A stretch of 17,089 bases of DNA from Lachnospiraceae bacterium UBA3863 (GCA_002392385.1 DGGX01000194.1:1-17089), one strand, 5' to 3'. Numbered from the stretch's first letter, positions 1 through 6,563 are shown. Program-made: numbers and translations. The notes: generated from the sequence alone by a model not told the origin.

Positions 1-89
1 GTCGTCTTGCCCGCGTCCACGTGCGCCAGAATGCCCAGGACCGTCTTCCCAGCGGTGGTATTCATTTGTTCTTTCTTCAGTTCAGCCAC
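1..89 (-). CDS. TetM/EF-G-like translational GTPase, N-terminal fragment
   Basis: Only the first 22-30 codons lie in the window; the gene runs off the left edge. The visible protein includes GILAHVDAGKTT, a P-loop (G1) in the form typical of the EF-G/TetM/LepA translational GTPases, closest by eye to tetracycline ribosomal-protection-like proteins of clostridia. Two starts are possible. GTG at 89 has a GGGGAG ribosome site six bases upstream and gives VAELKKEQMNTTAGKTV. ATG at 65 has only a weak GAAAGAA upstream. I prefer GTG 89. The gene is divergent from purC, separated by a stretch with several palindromes. The fragment cannot show whether it is a true resistance gene or an ordinary house translation factor. 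Confidence 0.75.
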   Translation of the reverse strand, partial: MAELKKEQMNTTAGKTVLGILAHVDAGKT

Positions 90-120
90 TGCGGTCTCCC
101 CTGTTTTTTTGTTTTCTACC

Positions 121-129
121 ATCATAGCA
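121..129 (-). promoter_or_regulatory. Extended -10 promoter for the GTPase gene
   Basis: On the minus strand TGC-TATGAT forms an extended -10 element about 30 bases before the GTG start. The -35 region is poor. The neighbouring spacer is covered by a perfect palindrome, so the promoter may be operator-controlled. Prediction by eye only. Confidence 0.45.
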
Positions 130-198
130 CAGGGAGGGGCCCTGTGGCATCCGGGAATAGAGGGCCCTTCCCGGAAAGGATTTCTGAAAAAACAGAAA
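128..198. repeat. Three consecutive palindromes in the GTPase/purC divergent region
   Basis: Three perfect inverted repeats follow one another. CACAGGG at 128-134 pairs with CCCTGTG at 140-146. CCGGGAA at 151-157 pairs with TTCCCGG at 168-174. TTTCTG at 181-186 pairs with CAGAAA at 193-198. They sit between the predicted minus-strand -10 (121-126) and the plus-strand -35 (216). They could be operators or leader hairpins of a longer GTPase transcript. Confidence 0.6.
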
Positions 199-215
199 AT
201 TTCCCTTCTCACTTC

Positions 216-243
216 TTGTCACCTGCGGGAAATTGATTATACT
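216..243 (+). promoter_or_regulatory. Sigma-A promoter of purC
   Basis: TTGTCA (216-221), a 16-base spacer and TATACT (238-243) make a good vegetative promoter. The predicted start near 250 gives a leader of about 70 bases. That leader opens with a perfect hairpin, TTCCGC (254-259) with GCGGAA (266-271). No purine riboswitch core is seen, and the leader is too short for one. Confidence 0.65.
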
Positions 244-318
244 GTTAGTGTGTTTCCGCCCTTGTGCGGAACGCTGCTCTTAAATATGCGCATTACCGGG
301 AAGGAGACAGAAAGCCCT

Positions 319-1188
319 ATGCAGACCTATACGCCCATCAAGGAAGGCAAAGTTCGCGAGATCTATGACGTCGGGGAGAGCCTGATCATGGTCGCCACCG
401 ACCGGATCTCCGCTTTTGACGTGATCCTGAAGAATCAGGTCACGAAGAAAGGCGTGGTCCTGACCCAGATGTCCCGCTTCTGGTTCGACCTCACGAAGGA
501 CATCCTGCCCAACCACATGCAGAGCGTCGACACGGCGGATATGCCGGAGTTCTTCCGCGCTCCCGCTTTCGAGGGACGCTCCATGCTGTGCCGCAAGCTC
601 ACCATGCTGCCCATCGAGTGCATCGTGCGCGGCTACATCACCGGCAGCGGCTGGGCCAGCTACCAGAAGACCGGCAAGGTCTGCGGCATCACCCTTCCCG
701 AAGGTCTCCGGGAGAGCGACAAGCTGCCCGAGCCCATCTACACGCCCAGCACCAAGGCGGAGATCGGCGACCACGACGAGAATATCAGCTTCGAGCAGAG
801 CATCGACGTGCTGGAGAGAGACTTCCCCGGACACGGCAGGGAATACGCCGAGAAGCTCCGCGACTGCACGCTGGCGCTCTATAAGAAGTGCGCCGCCTAC
901 GCCCTGGAGCGCGGCATCATCATCGCGGACACCAAGTTCGAGTTCGGTCTGGACGAGAACGGCAATGTGGTCCTGGGCGACGAGATGCTGACCCCGGACA
1001 GCAGCCGCTTCTGGCCCCTCGAAGGCTACGAGCCCGGCCACGGCCAGCCTTCCTTCGACAAGCAGTACGTCCGCGACTGGCTCAAGGCCAATCCCGACAG
1101 CGACTACGACCTGCCCCAGGAAGTCATTGACCGCACCATCGCCAAGTACGAGGAGGCCTACGAGCTCCTCACAGGTGAGAAGATCTGA
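319..1188 (+). CDS. purC: Phosphoribosylaminoimidazole-succinocarboxamide synthase (SAICAR synthetase)
   Basis: A 289-residue cytosolic enzyme of de novo purine synthesis that joins CAIR and aspartate using ATP. Both family signatures are present: MLPIECIVRGYITGS (residues 96-110) and ADTKFEFG (203-210). The N-terminal KEGKVREIYDVGE holds the nucleotide-binding loop. The length fits the long form of the family; the B. subtilis enzyme is shorter. The start at 319 is chosen because AAGGAG (301-306) lies 12 bases upstream and the protein begins at the family's usual place. The frame is open further upstream, but those codons do not look like PurC. No other pur genes lie beside it. The next gene begins shortly after its stop and is probably co-transcribed. 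Confidence 0.96.
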   Translation: MQTYTPIKEGKVREIYDVGESLIMVATDRISAFDVILKNQVTKKGVVLTQMSRFWFDLTKDILPNHMQSVDTADMPEFFRAPAFEGRSMLCRKLTMLPIECIVRGYITGSGWASYQKTGKVCGITLPEGLRESDKLPEPIYTPSTKAEIGDHDENISFEQSIDVLERDFPGHGREYAEKLRDCTLALYKKCAAYALERGIIIADTKFEFGLDENGNVVLGDEMLTPDSSRFWPLEGYEPGHGQPSFDKQYVRDWLKANPDSDYDLPQEVIDRTIAKYEEAYELLTGEKI

Positions 1189-1274
1189 CCCGCACACGCA
1201 CACAAACAGAGAGCGCTGCCGTCTATGGCGCGCTCTCTTATACGCTCATCCGTTCCGCCCGCAAGAGGATCGCC

Positions 1275-1853
1275 GTGCAGGTCTGCCCGGATGGTTCTGT
1301 TGTCGTGCGCTCTCCCCTGCGCACGTCCCGGAGAGAGATCGAGCGTGTCCTCTCCATCCACATGGACTGGATCCTCCGCACGCAGAAGCGCATGCAGGCG
1401 CGGCGGCTGCGGGATGAAGCGCAGCGGCAGGCCTACGCCTCCGCGGATGCCGCCGGACAGAAGGCGCCGGACGGCTGGTCCTGGATCCTGACCCCGCCTG
1501 AGATCGCCTCCCTGAAACAGCAGGCCAGCCCTGTCTTCGCGGAGCGGACGGCCCGCTATGCCCCCCTGGTGGGGCCGCGGGGCGTCACCTGGAACCGGAT
1601 CACGATCCGCTGTCAGAAGACCCGGTGGGGGAGCTGCAGCTCCCGCGGAAATCTCAGCTTCAACTGTCTCCTCCTGCTGGCACCGCCGGCCGTCCTGGAC
1701 TATGTGGTCGTCCACGAGCTGTGCCACAGACTCCACATGGATCACTCACCCGCCTTCTGGCAGGAGGTGGAAAGGGTCCTGCCGGACTGCCGCGACTGCG
1801 AGCGCTGGCTTAAGAAAAACGGACGCGATCTTATGAAAAGAGCCGGACACTGA
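1275..1853 (+). CDS. YgjP-like (DUF45/M48-type) metal-dependent hydrolase
   Basis: A predicted zinc metallopeptidase of the YgjP/WLM-related family; its substrate is unknown. The C-terminal half carries WGSCSSRGNLSFN, then HELCHRLHMDHSPAFW, in which HExxH plus the later His-Ser-Pro-Ala-Phe-Trp form the metal site. The start is uncertain. GTG at 1275 has AGAGGA five bases upstream. However, codons in the same frame before it read YTLIRSARKRIA, which matches the usual family N-terminus, and the frame stays open back to 1179 without ATG, GTG or TTG. The true start may therefore be a rare codon such as CTG at 1185, or a base may be missing near the ATG at 1225, which is in another frame. It follows purC closely and ends inside a terminator hairpin. 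Confidence 0.82.
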   Translation: MQVCPDGSVVVRSPLRTSRREIERVLSIHMDWILRTQKRMQARRLRDEAQRQAYASADAAGQKAPDGWSWILTPPEIASLKQQASPVFAERTARYAPLVGPRGVTWNRITIRCQKTRWGSCSSRGNLSFNCLLLLAPPAVLDYVVVHELCHRLHMDHSPAFWQEVERVLPDCRDCERWLKKNGRDLMKRAGH

Positions 1854-1867
1854 CGTGCCGACTCTTT
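1837..1867. terminator. Bidirectional terminator between convergent genes
   Basis: AAAGAG (1837-1842) pairs with CTCTTT (1862-1867). Inner CGG/CCG and CAC/GTG pairs close a TGAC loop that overlaps the TGA of the metallopeptidase gene. T-rich sequence follows on both strands (CTTTATA on plus, CTTTTCAT on minus), so it can end both this gene and the cell-wall-binding protein gene. Confidence 0.7.
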
Positions 1868-1904
1868 CTTTATACTCCCCTGTCTCTGTTCCCCGGGCGG
1901 TGCC

Positions 1905-3635
1905 TTATTTTTTCAGTACGCCGCTCTTGGTGAAGGTGTAATATTTCCCGTTGATCTTCACACGGCCGGTGACCATCTTGCCGTCCGATTTCAGATAGTA
2001 GCGTTTGCCCTTTACGGTGATCCATCCCGTCTTGCGGTGACCGTTGGCGGGGTTCAGGTAGTACCAGTACTTGCCGACCTTGACCCAGCCTGTGGCCATC
2101 TTGCCGTCAGACTTGAGGTAGTAGTACTTGCCCTTGATCTTCTGCCAGCCCTTCAGCATCTGTCCGCTGCCGGGTTTTAAGTAGTACCAGTCATCCTCCA
2201 CCTGGACCCAGCCGGTCTGCATCTCCCCGGTACCCTCGTCCAGGTAGTACCATTTCCCGCTGACCTTGACCCAGCCTGTGTGCATGTAGCCGGAGCTCTT
2301 GCCGAAATAGTACCAGCTGCCGTTATGCTTGAGCCAGCCCAGCTTCATATAGGAAGCATTGTCCATGAAGTACCACTTGGCGCCGACCTGGAGCCATCCC
2401 TGAGGGGCATAGCTTCCGTCGGCCAGCTTGTACCGCCAGCCCTTGCTGTCCTTCTCCCAGACGCCCTGCGGCACCGTCTCCTGAGGCGTCGCTGCCTGTC
2501 CGGTATTGGCCGCACCGACATCCGCCGGTTTCTCCGATGTGGAGACAGTGGCCGCTTCCGTCGTGGTCGTGGTTGCCTTGGTGGTCGTCGTGGCTTTGGT
2601 GGTGGTCGTTGTCTTCTTGGTCGTTGTGGTGGTCTTCTTGGTCGTTGTGGTGACCTTCTTGGTGGTCTTGACCGTGGCCTCCTTGCCGGTTCCGGCCGCC
2701 AGAGAAGCGGAGGAACGGGAAGTGCTCTGGTCCAGGCTCTTCAGACGCAGGCCGACCCAGCCCGTATAGGGCAGACCATTGGAGACCTTGATGGTCTGCT
2801 TATAGTTGCCGCTGTTGGTGAAATAGCTCCCCGTCTGATACAGGGTGATGGTGCCGGCGCTCTTGTTCACCTCGCCCACCACACACACGTGGTACCAGTT
2901 CTTCCATGAGCCCGGGCTCTTGTAGTTGGTGATCTTGGTCCGGTAGCACTCAATGATGTCCCCGACCTGGAGCTGCTTGGGATCAGAGATGATCTTGGCT
3001 CCGAACTTATTGACCAGGGAGGAATAGGCGCAGGAATCCTTGGGCTGTCCGCTTCCCCCGAACAGGCCGGCCTTGTAGAACAGATAGTCCACACTGTAGT
3101 TGCAGTTGGTCGTCATGTTGGGACCGCCGCTGGTCTGGCCGCCGCAGATCTTGTCGATCCTTCTGGGGCTGGGCAGTCTCGTCTTATTGCCGTTGGTGAC
3201 ATTCTTCGGATAGAAGGCGTCCGCTGTCACGCCGTCATTGGCGCGCCATTTCTTATACTTGCTGGCGTTGCCGTTGCAGTAATCGAAGCCGTAGATCACC
3301 ATCAGGCCGAAGACATACTCCGCACAGGCCTGAAAATCTCCCGCTGTCTTGACCTTGAAATTCCTGCTGTCGCCGGCATACTTGGAAAAAACGCCCCCCA
3401 GCTGGGCCAGATACTTCTCGTATCCCCCGTATGCCTCCATCACCGCGGAATAGTTGGCATAGTTGAAATCGTTGATATGCGCTTCCACGATCTTCTGGGT
3501 CTGTGAAGAGAACTTACTGGTGACCTTGGCTGAATTCGCGGCACTGACCGGTACCGTCTCCAGCCCGGTCGCTGTCAGAAATACGCAGACCGCCAATATT
3601 GCAGAGATCACTCTGCATAGAATGCCCTTCTTCAT
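1905..3635 (-). CDS. Secreted NlpC/P60-like protein with Thr-rich linker and cell-wall-binding repeats
   Basis: A 576-residue exported protein. Residues 1-32 form a Sec signal peptide (MKKG start, hydrophobic core, VSAA end). Residues about 35-300 resemble a cysteine-peptidase fold of the NlpC/P60 or CHAP kind: Cys178 in TTNCNY, a GDIIECYR strand, and His249 in WYHVCVVGEV as the likely Cys-His pair. The exact family is not certain. Residues 321-360 are a nearly pure Thr/Lys linker. Residues 399-576 hold about nine 20-21-residue repeats of the GW-x-WYYL type (CW_binding_1), which bind choline or other wall polymers. The likely role is wall remodelling or surface display. The start at 3635 is supported by AGAGGA seven bases upstream and by the signal peptide. 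It has its own promoter, a structured leader and an upstream direct-repeat box. Its neighbour encodes a LicD-family transferase that might decorate its ligand. Confidence 0.88.
   Translation of the reverse strand: MKKGILCRVISAILAVCVFLTATGLETVPVSAANSAKVTSKFSSQTQKIVEAHINDFNYANYSAVMEAYGGYEKYLAQLGGVFSKYAGDSRNFKVKTAGDFQACAEYVFGLMVIYGFDYCNGNASKYKKWRANDGVTADAFYPKNVTNGNKTRLPSPRRIDKICGGQTSGGPNMTTNCNYSVDYLFYKAGLFGGSGQPKDSCAYSSLVNKFGAKIISDPKQLQVGDIIECYRTKITNYKSPGSWKNWYHVCVVGEVNKSAGTITLYQTGSYFTNSGNYKQTIKVSNGLPYTGWVGLRLKSLDQSTSRSSASLAAGTGKEATVKTTKKVTTTTKKTTTTTKKTTTTTKATTTTKATTTTTEAATVSTSEKPADVGAANTGQAATPQETVPQGVWEKDSKGWRYKLADGSYAPQGWLQVGAKWYFMDNASYMKLGWLKHNGSWYYFGKSSGYMHTGWVKVSGKWYYLDEGTGEMQTGWVQVEDDWYYLKPGSGQMLKGWQKIKGKYYYLKSDGKMATGWVKVGKYWYYLNPANGHRKTGWITVKGKRYYLKSDGKMVTGRVKINGKYYTFTKSGVLKK
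2613..2654 (-). repeat. 21-bp tandem repeat in the Thr-linker coding region
   Basis: Two adjacent 21-base units starting CTTCTTGGTCGTTG (2613-2633 and 2634-2654) are identical at 19 positions. They lie in a longer Thr/Lys-coding low-complexity tract. Since 21 is a multiple of three, slippage would change linker length without breaking the frame. Confidence 0.8.
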
Positions 3636-3639
3636 AATT

Positions 3640-3746
3640 CTGTCCTCTCGGTTTCCTGTCGCGCCCTCACGCGGACAATGCAAACTCCCTACGCGGACCA
3701 CCGGTTCCGCGTATTCTCCGCTTAAGGGCAGTTTATTCCCGTTACA
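3640..3746 (-). promoter_or_regulatory. Structured 5' leader, possible ydaO-like (c-di-AMP) riboswitch relative
   Basis: The roughly 110-base leader of the cell-wall protein folds well on the minus strand. P1: AAACTGCCCT (3734-3725) with AGGGAGTTT (3690-3682), one bulged G. P2: ACGCGGA (3712-3706) with TCCGCGT (3697-3691) around ACCGGTGG. P3: TGTCCGCG with CGCGACA (3677-3657). TTGTCC (3678-3673) can instead pair with GGACAG (3645-3640), which covers the ribosome site, giving a plausible switch. The motif order CTTAA, GGAACCGG, TAGGGAGTTT, GTCCG, GACAG resembles ydaO/c-di-AMP aptamers as I remember them. The conserved GGGGUGAAU segment is missing, so it is a degenerate, variant or unrelated structure. 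Confidence 0.4.
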
Positions 3747-3752
3747 GCCCCT

Positions 3753-3782
3753 ATTATATACTCATTTCATTCATAATTGCAA
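3753..3782 (-). promoter_or_regulatory. Sigma-A promoter of the cell-wall-binding protein gene
   Basis: On the minus strand TTGCAA (3782-3777), an 18-base spacer and a perfect TATAAT (3758-3753). The predicted start near 3746 begins the structured leader. A further TGTAAC half-site (3746-3741) sits at the start point. Confidence 0.75.
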
Positions 3783-3799
3783 TGCTTTTGTTAATTAAA

Positions 3800-3816
3800 T
3801 GTAACAAAAACGTAAC
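3800..3816 (+). promoter_or_regulatory. WalR (YycF)-like direct-repeat box
   Basis: TGTAAC-AAAAA-CGTAAC matches the Firmicutes WalR consensus TGTWAH-N5-TGTWAH with a single mismatch in the second half. It lies about 18 bases upstream of the -35 of a predicted cell-wall hydrolase gene, the class of gene WalKR controls. The 11-base spacing is one helical turn. It reads on the strand opposite to the gene. Assignment is inferred from pattern and context only. Confidence 0.45.
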
Positions 3817-3849
3817 TAATAAATAGATTCTCCGGCATCCGCGGACACA

Positions 3850-3884
3850 AAAAAAGCCGCAGACACACCGTCCGCGGCTTTTTT
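3850..3884 (-). terminator. Strong intrinsic terminator after the LicD-family gene
   Basis: AAAAAAGCCGC (3850-3860) pairs perfectly with GCGGCTTTTTT (3874-3884). An inner GAC/GTC extends the stem and a run of T follows on the minus strand. It ends the cytidylyltransferase-proC-LicD operon and separates it from the promoter of the cell-wall protein. Confidence 0.88.
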
Positions 3885-3922
3885 ACAGGAAAATAATAAT
3901 TTTGTTACATTTTTATGTAGTC

Positions 3923-4834
3923 TTATCTGTTCGGATTGCCCAGAGAACCCGGCACCGGATCGATGATATATTTCCTGCCGTCACCCATGTCCATATAAAT
4001 AAAGTTGATATGGACACGGTCCTTCATGGGCGGCGGGGTCATATAGTCCCCGTAGTCCATGGTCAGGAGCTTGTCCCACTTGGCGGGCACGGGCACCTCC
4101 ATATCCTCGAAGGCGGCCGTGGTCAGGGGGAAGACATCCTCGTACTCATAGATGTGGTGGAGCGAGGTGTTATAGCAGCCGATCCGTCTCCCGGCGGGGT
4201 GGCTGCGGATGATCTCCAGCACCCGGCGGTCCAGTTCCTTCCAGGGCTCGGCGTACTTCCGGCGCAGGTAGGCGCCGCGGGCGCGCTTGAGGAGGACCTT
4301 GGCGATCCTGGCGGGATTCCTGCTGTCTGTCCAGGCCATGGACTTGACCCACTTGTAGTCCATGTGCTCGATCTTCTTGAGCTGGTCGTGGAGTCTGTAA
4401 TACTCCTCGTCATCATCCGGCACATAGTCCCAGACAAAAATGTCGCACATCATCTTCGTGCTCCAGGACTTGCCATCAGACCAGTTGCGCCAGTTCTCCA
4501 CATCCACATAGCTCTGGATGTGGGAGTCCTTGATATAGACCCTTCCGAAGAAGCGGTCATGGAACTCCTCCGGACTGGAGGGGGTGCAGAAGCAGCAATC
4601 CGGTCCCCATTCCTCCGCGGGGACCTGGCAGAGCCTGTCAAAATCCTCCCGCATCATGCACACGTCCAGGTCGTCATCCCAGGGAATGAAGCCCTTGTGG
4701 CGGATGGCGCCGATCAGGGTCCCGAAAGCCGCCCAGTACTTGATATCATGTTTTCTGCAGACCTCATCCAGCTTTTTGAGGGTCCGCAGGTTCACCAGCT
4801 GTAATTCCCGCAGAAGTTCACTGTCTGCCGCCAT
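3923..4834 (-). CDS. LicD-family phosphotransferase (cell-surface glycan modification)
   Basis: A 303-residue protein of the LicD family, nucleotidyltransferase-fold enzymes that transfer phosphocholine or an alditol phosphate from a CDP-activated donor to surface glycans. The hallmark lies at residues 33-57: YWAAFGTLIGAIRHKGF followed by IPWDDDLD, whose Asp residues (53-55, 57) bind metal. It has no signal peptide or membrane span, so it should act on the cytoplasmic face. AGGAGG six bases before the ATG supports the start. It is the third gene of an operon with proC (60 bases upstream) and a CDP-forming cytidylyltransferase, and is followed by a strong terminator. The nearby choline-binding-type repeat protein favours phosphocholine; the cytidylyltransferase favours an alditol phosphate. 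The true donor is unresolved. Confidence 0.9.
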   Translation of the reverse strand: MAADSELLRELQLVNLRTLKKLDEVCRKHDIKYWAAFGTLIGAIRHKGFIPWDDDLDVCMMREDFDRLCQVPAEEWGPDCCFCTPSSPEEFHDRFFGRVYIKDSHIQSYVDVENWRNWSDGKSWSTKMMCDIFVWDYVPDDDEEYYRLHDQLKKIEHMDYKWVKSMAWTDSRNPARIAKVLLKRARGAYLRRKYAEPWKELDRRVLEIIRSHPAGRRIGCYNTSLHHIYEYEDVFPLTTAAFEDMEVPVPAKWDKLLTMDYGDYMTPPPMKDRVHINFIYMDMGDGRKYIIDPVPGSLGNPNR

Positions 4835-4894
4835 CCTCTTCCTCCTGTCGTTTGCGTAAATCCTTCACTGCCGGTCGCTTCCGCGGCGGTCTTA

Positions 4895-5713
4895 TCAGTT
4901 CCCCCGCAGCTCCGCGGACCGTCTGCCGGCCGCCCGCAGGCTGTCGATCACGGTGCCCCTGAAGGCCTTCTCTTCCAGTACACGCAGCATCTCCGCCGTC
5001 GTCCCGGCCGGGGACGTGACCATATCCTTGAGCTCCGCCGGGTGACGGCCTGTCTCCTGCAGGAGCCGGGCACTTCCCAGAACTGTCTGCGCGGCCATCC
5101 TGATTGCCTGCTGTCTGGGCAGTCCCAGAGAAACGGCACCGTCCGCCATGGCCTCCAGAAGAACGAAGACCGCGGCCGGCGCGCTCCCGGACAGGGCCGT
5201 CACGGCATCAAAGAGGCGCTCCGGCAGCACTTCCACCTGGCTGAAGCTCCCGCACAGGTCTGTCACATATTCGAACTCATCCTGGGTGACGGCCATGTTG
5301 CAGCATGCGCCGGTCACCCCCGCGCCGACCAGGGCCGGGGTATTGGGCATGAGCCGGACGATCTTGCGCAGGGCGCCGGGCTCCGTGGGCAGGGCCTCCT
5401 CCAGGCCGGCGATGCTGATGCCGGCCAGAATGCTCACCACCACTGTATCCTCCCGCAGGACGTCCCGGATCTCCTCCGCCACCGACGGAAACTGCTGGGG
5501 CTTGATGGCCAGCACCAGGATGTCCGCCTCCGATGCCGCCTCCCGGTTGTCCGCCGTCATGGTGATCCCGTGGATCTGGCGGGCTCTCTCCCGTGTCTCC
5601 TCCGAAGGGGCTGACGCGATGATCTGGTCCGCCTCCACCTTGCCGCTTCCCAGCATTCCGCCGATCATGGCACTGGCCATGTGGCCGCATCCGATAAAGC
5701 CGATTCTGCTCAT
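4895..5713 (-). CDS. proC: Pyrroline-5-carboxylate reductase
   Basis: A 272-residue NAD(P)H-dependent enzyme that makes proline from pyrroline-5-carboxylate in the cytosol. The N-terminal Rossmann motif is GFIGCGHMASAMIGG (from residue 5). Mid-protein ILAGIS and VRLMPNTPALVGAGVT are characteristic, and the C-terminal signature appears as TSPAGTTAEML (233-243), with Ala where many members have Gly. Length is normal. The ATG at 5713 is preceded by an AGGAAAGG-rich ribosome site. It lies 72 bases after the cytidylyltransferase gene and 60 bases before the LicD-family gene on the same strand. No proA or proB is nearby, so the grouping looks like shared transcription, not a proline operon. Confidence 0.96.
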   Translation of the reverse strand: MSRIGFIGCGHMASAMIGGMLGSGKVEADQIIASAPSEETRERARQIHGITMTADNREAASEADILVLAIKPQQFPSVAEEIRDVLREDTVVVSILAGISIAGLEEALPTEPGALRKIVRLMPNTPALVGAGVTGACCNMAVTQDEFEYVTDLCGSFSQVEVLPERLFDAVTALSGSAPAAVFVLLEAMADGAVSLGLPRQQAIRMAAQTVLGSARLLQETGRHPAELKDMVTSPAGTTAEMLRVLEEKAFRGTVIDSLRAAGRRSAELRGN

Positions 5714-5785
5714 TGCCTGTCTTTCCTTTCCTGAATCAAGCCTGTCCCTGCCGCGCGGCGGTCAGACGGGCTCTGCTCTTCGCGC

Positions 5786-6502
5786 TCAGTCCTTGAGCCA
5801 GTCCGACCGTCTGGCGGCCAGAAGAGCCTTGAAAATATCGATGTCCTCCACCGTGGTGAGCTTGATATTCTTCTCTGATCCGGCGGAGAAGTAGACCTGC
5901 TCCCCCATCTCAATCTTGAGCGTACAGGAGGCCACCGACGAGGTGATGCCGGCCTCCAGGGCGCGCCTGTGCAGGTCCGCGAAGGGTCCCAGTACGAATC
6001 CCTGCGGGGTCTGCGTCCTCTTCAGGCGGTCTCTGGGATAGCTGCCGACGGAGATGACGCCGTCCTCTGTCTCCATCATGGCCTCCGCGCACGGGATCGT
6101 GGCGATGGCACAGCCGTACTGTTTGGTCTTCACGATGCAGTCGGAAATGATCTCGGAAGAGACCAGGGGACGGATCGCGTCATGCACCAGGACCAGGTCC
6201 TCGGGCGCGAAATGCTTCTCCAGCTCCAGGACGCCGTTGCGGATGGAATCCTGGCCGTTCTTGCCGCCCGGAACAATATACTCCAGCTTGGTGATGTTGA
6301 ACTGTCCCGCGTATGCCCGCAGCACCTGTTCCCAGCCGCTGATGCAGACCACCGCGATACTGTCGATCTCCGGATGCTTCTGGAAAGCCTGGAGCGTATA
6401 GACGATCACGGGCTTTTCATTCACTGTCAGGAACTGTTTGGGAATATCCTGATGCATTCTGGCACCGCTGCCGCCTGCTATGATCAAAGCAATATTAGCC
6501 AT
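5786..6502 (-). CDS. ispD: IspD/TarI-family cytidylyltransferase (MEP-CTP or alditol-phosphate-CTP)
   Basis: A 238-residue nucleotidyltransferase that joins CTP to a polyol phosphate. Residues 6-24 carry LIIAGGSGARMHQDIPKQF, the CTP-binding loop with its Arg and Lys. VHDAIRP, RDRLKRTQTPQGF and the C-terminal GSEKNIKLTTVEDIDIF follow in family order. IspD (isoprenoid MEP pathway) and TarI (CDP-ribitol) share all of these and have the same length, so sequence reading alone does not separate them. The SEKNIKLTT ending and the LicD-family gene in the same operon lean towards a surface-polymer role; ispD is the default annotation. AGGAGG six bases before the ATG and an extended -10 promoter mark it as the first gene of the operon. 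Confidence 0.88.
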   Translation of the reverse strand: MANIALIIAGGSGARMHQDIPKQFLTVNEKPVIVYTLQAFQKHPEIDSIAVVCISGWEQVLRAYAGQFNITKLEYIVPGGKNGQDSIRNGVLELEKHFAPEDLVLVHDAIRPLVSSEIISDCIVKTKQYGCAIATIPCAEAMMETEDGVISVGSYPRDRLKRTQTPQGFVLGPFADLHRRALEAGITSSVASCTLKIEMGEQVYFSAGSEKNIKLTTVEDIDIFKALLAARRSDWLKD

Positions 6503-6553
6503 CTGACGCCTCCTGTGATATCATTTTTCTGAGCCAATGCCTCATATGATACC

Positions 6554-6563
6554 TATAATACCA
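6554..6563. promoter_or_regulatory. Overlapping divergent -10 elements
   Basis: On the minus strand TGG-TATTAT (6563-6555) is an extended -10 for the cytidylyltransferase operon. On the plus strand TATAAT (6554-6559) is a -10 for the lipoprotein gene. They share five base pairs, so only one polymerase could melt the site at a time. Neither has a good -35. Confidence 0.5.

Larger units (their letters stand above)
3797..3912. repeat. Distant 13-bp inverted repeat around the licD terminator
   Basis: AAATGTAACAAAA (3797-3809) is the exact reverse complement of TTTTGTTACATTT (3900-3912). The arms are 90 bases apart, flank the terminator at 3850-3884, and each contains a TGTAAC half-site. Confidence 0.6.

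Noticed and set aside
7..318. N-terminal extension of PurC
   Set aside because: The frame is open but crosses the predicted promoter and palindromes; family similarity begins at 319.
280..1203. 307-codon open frame antisense to purC
   Set aside because: GC-rich shadow of a confident gene; low-complexity Val/Leu/Gly/Asp translation with no motif and no ribosome site.
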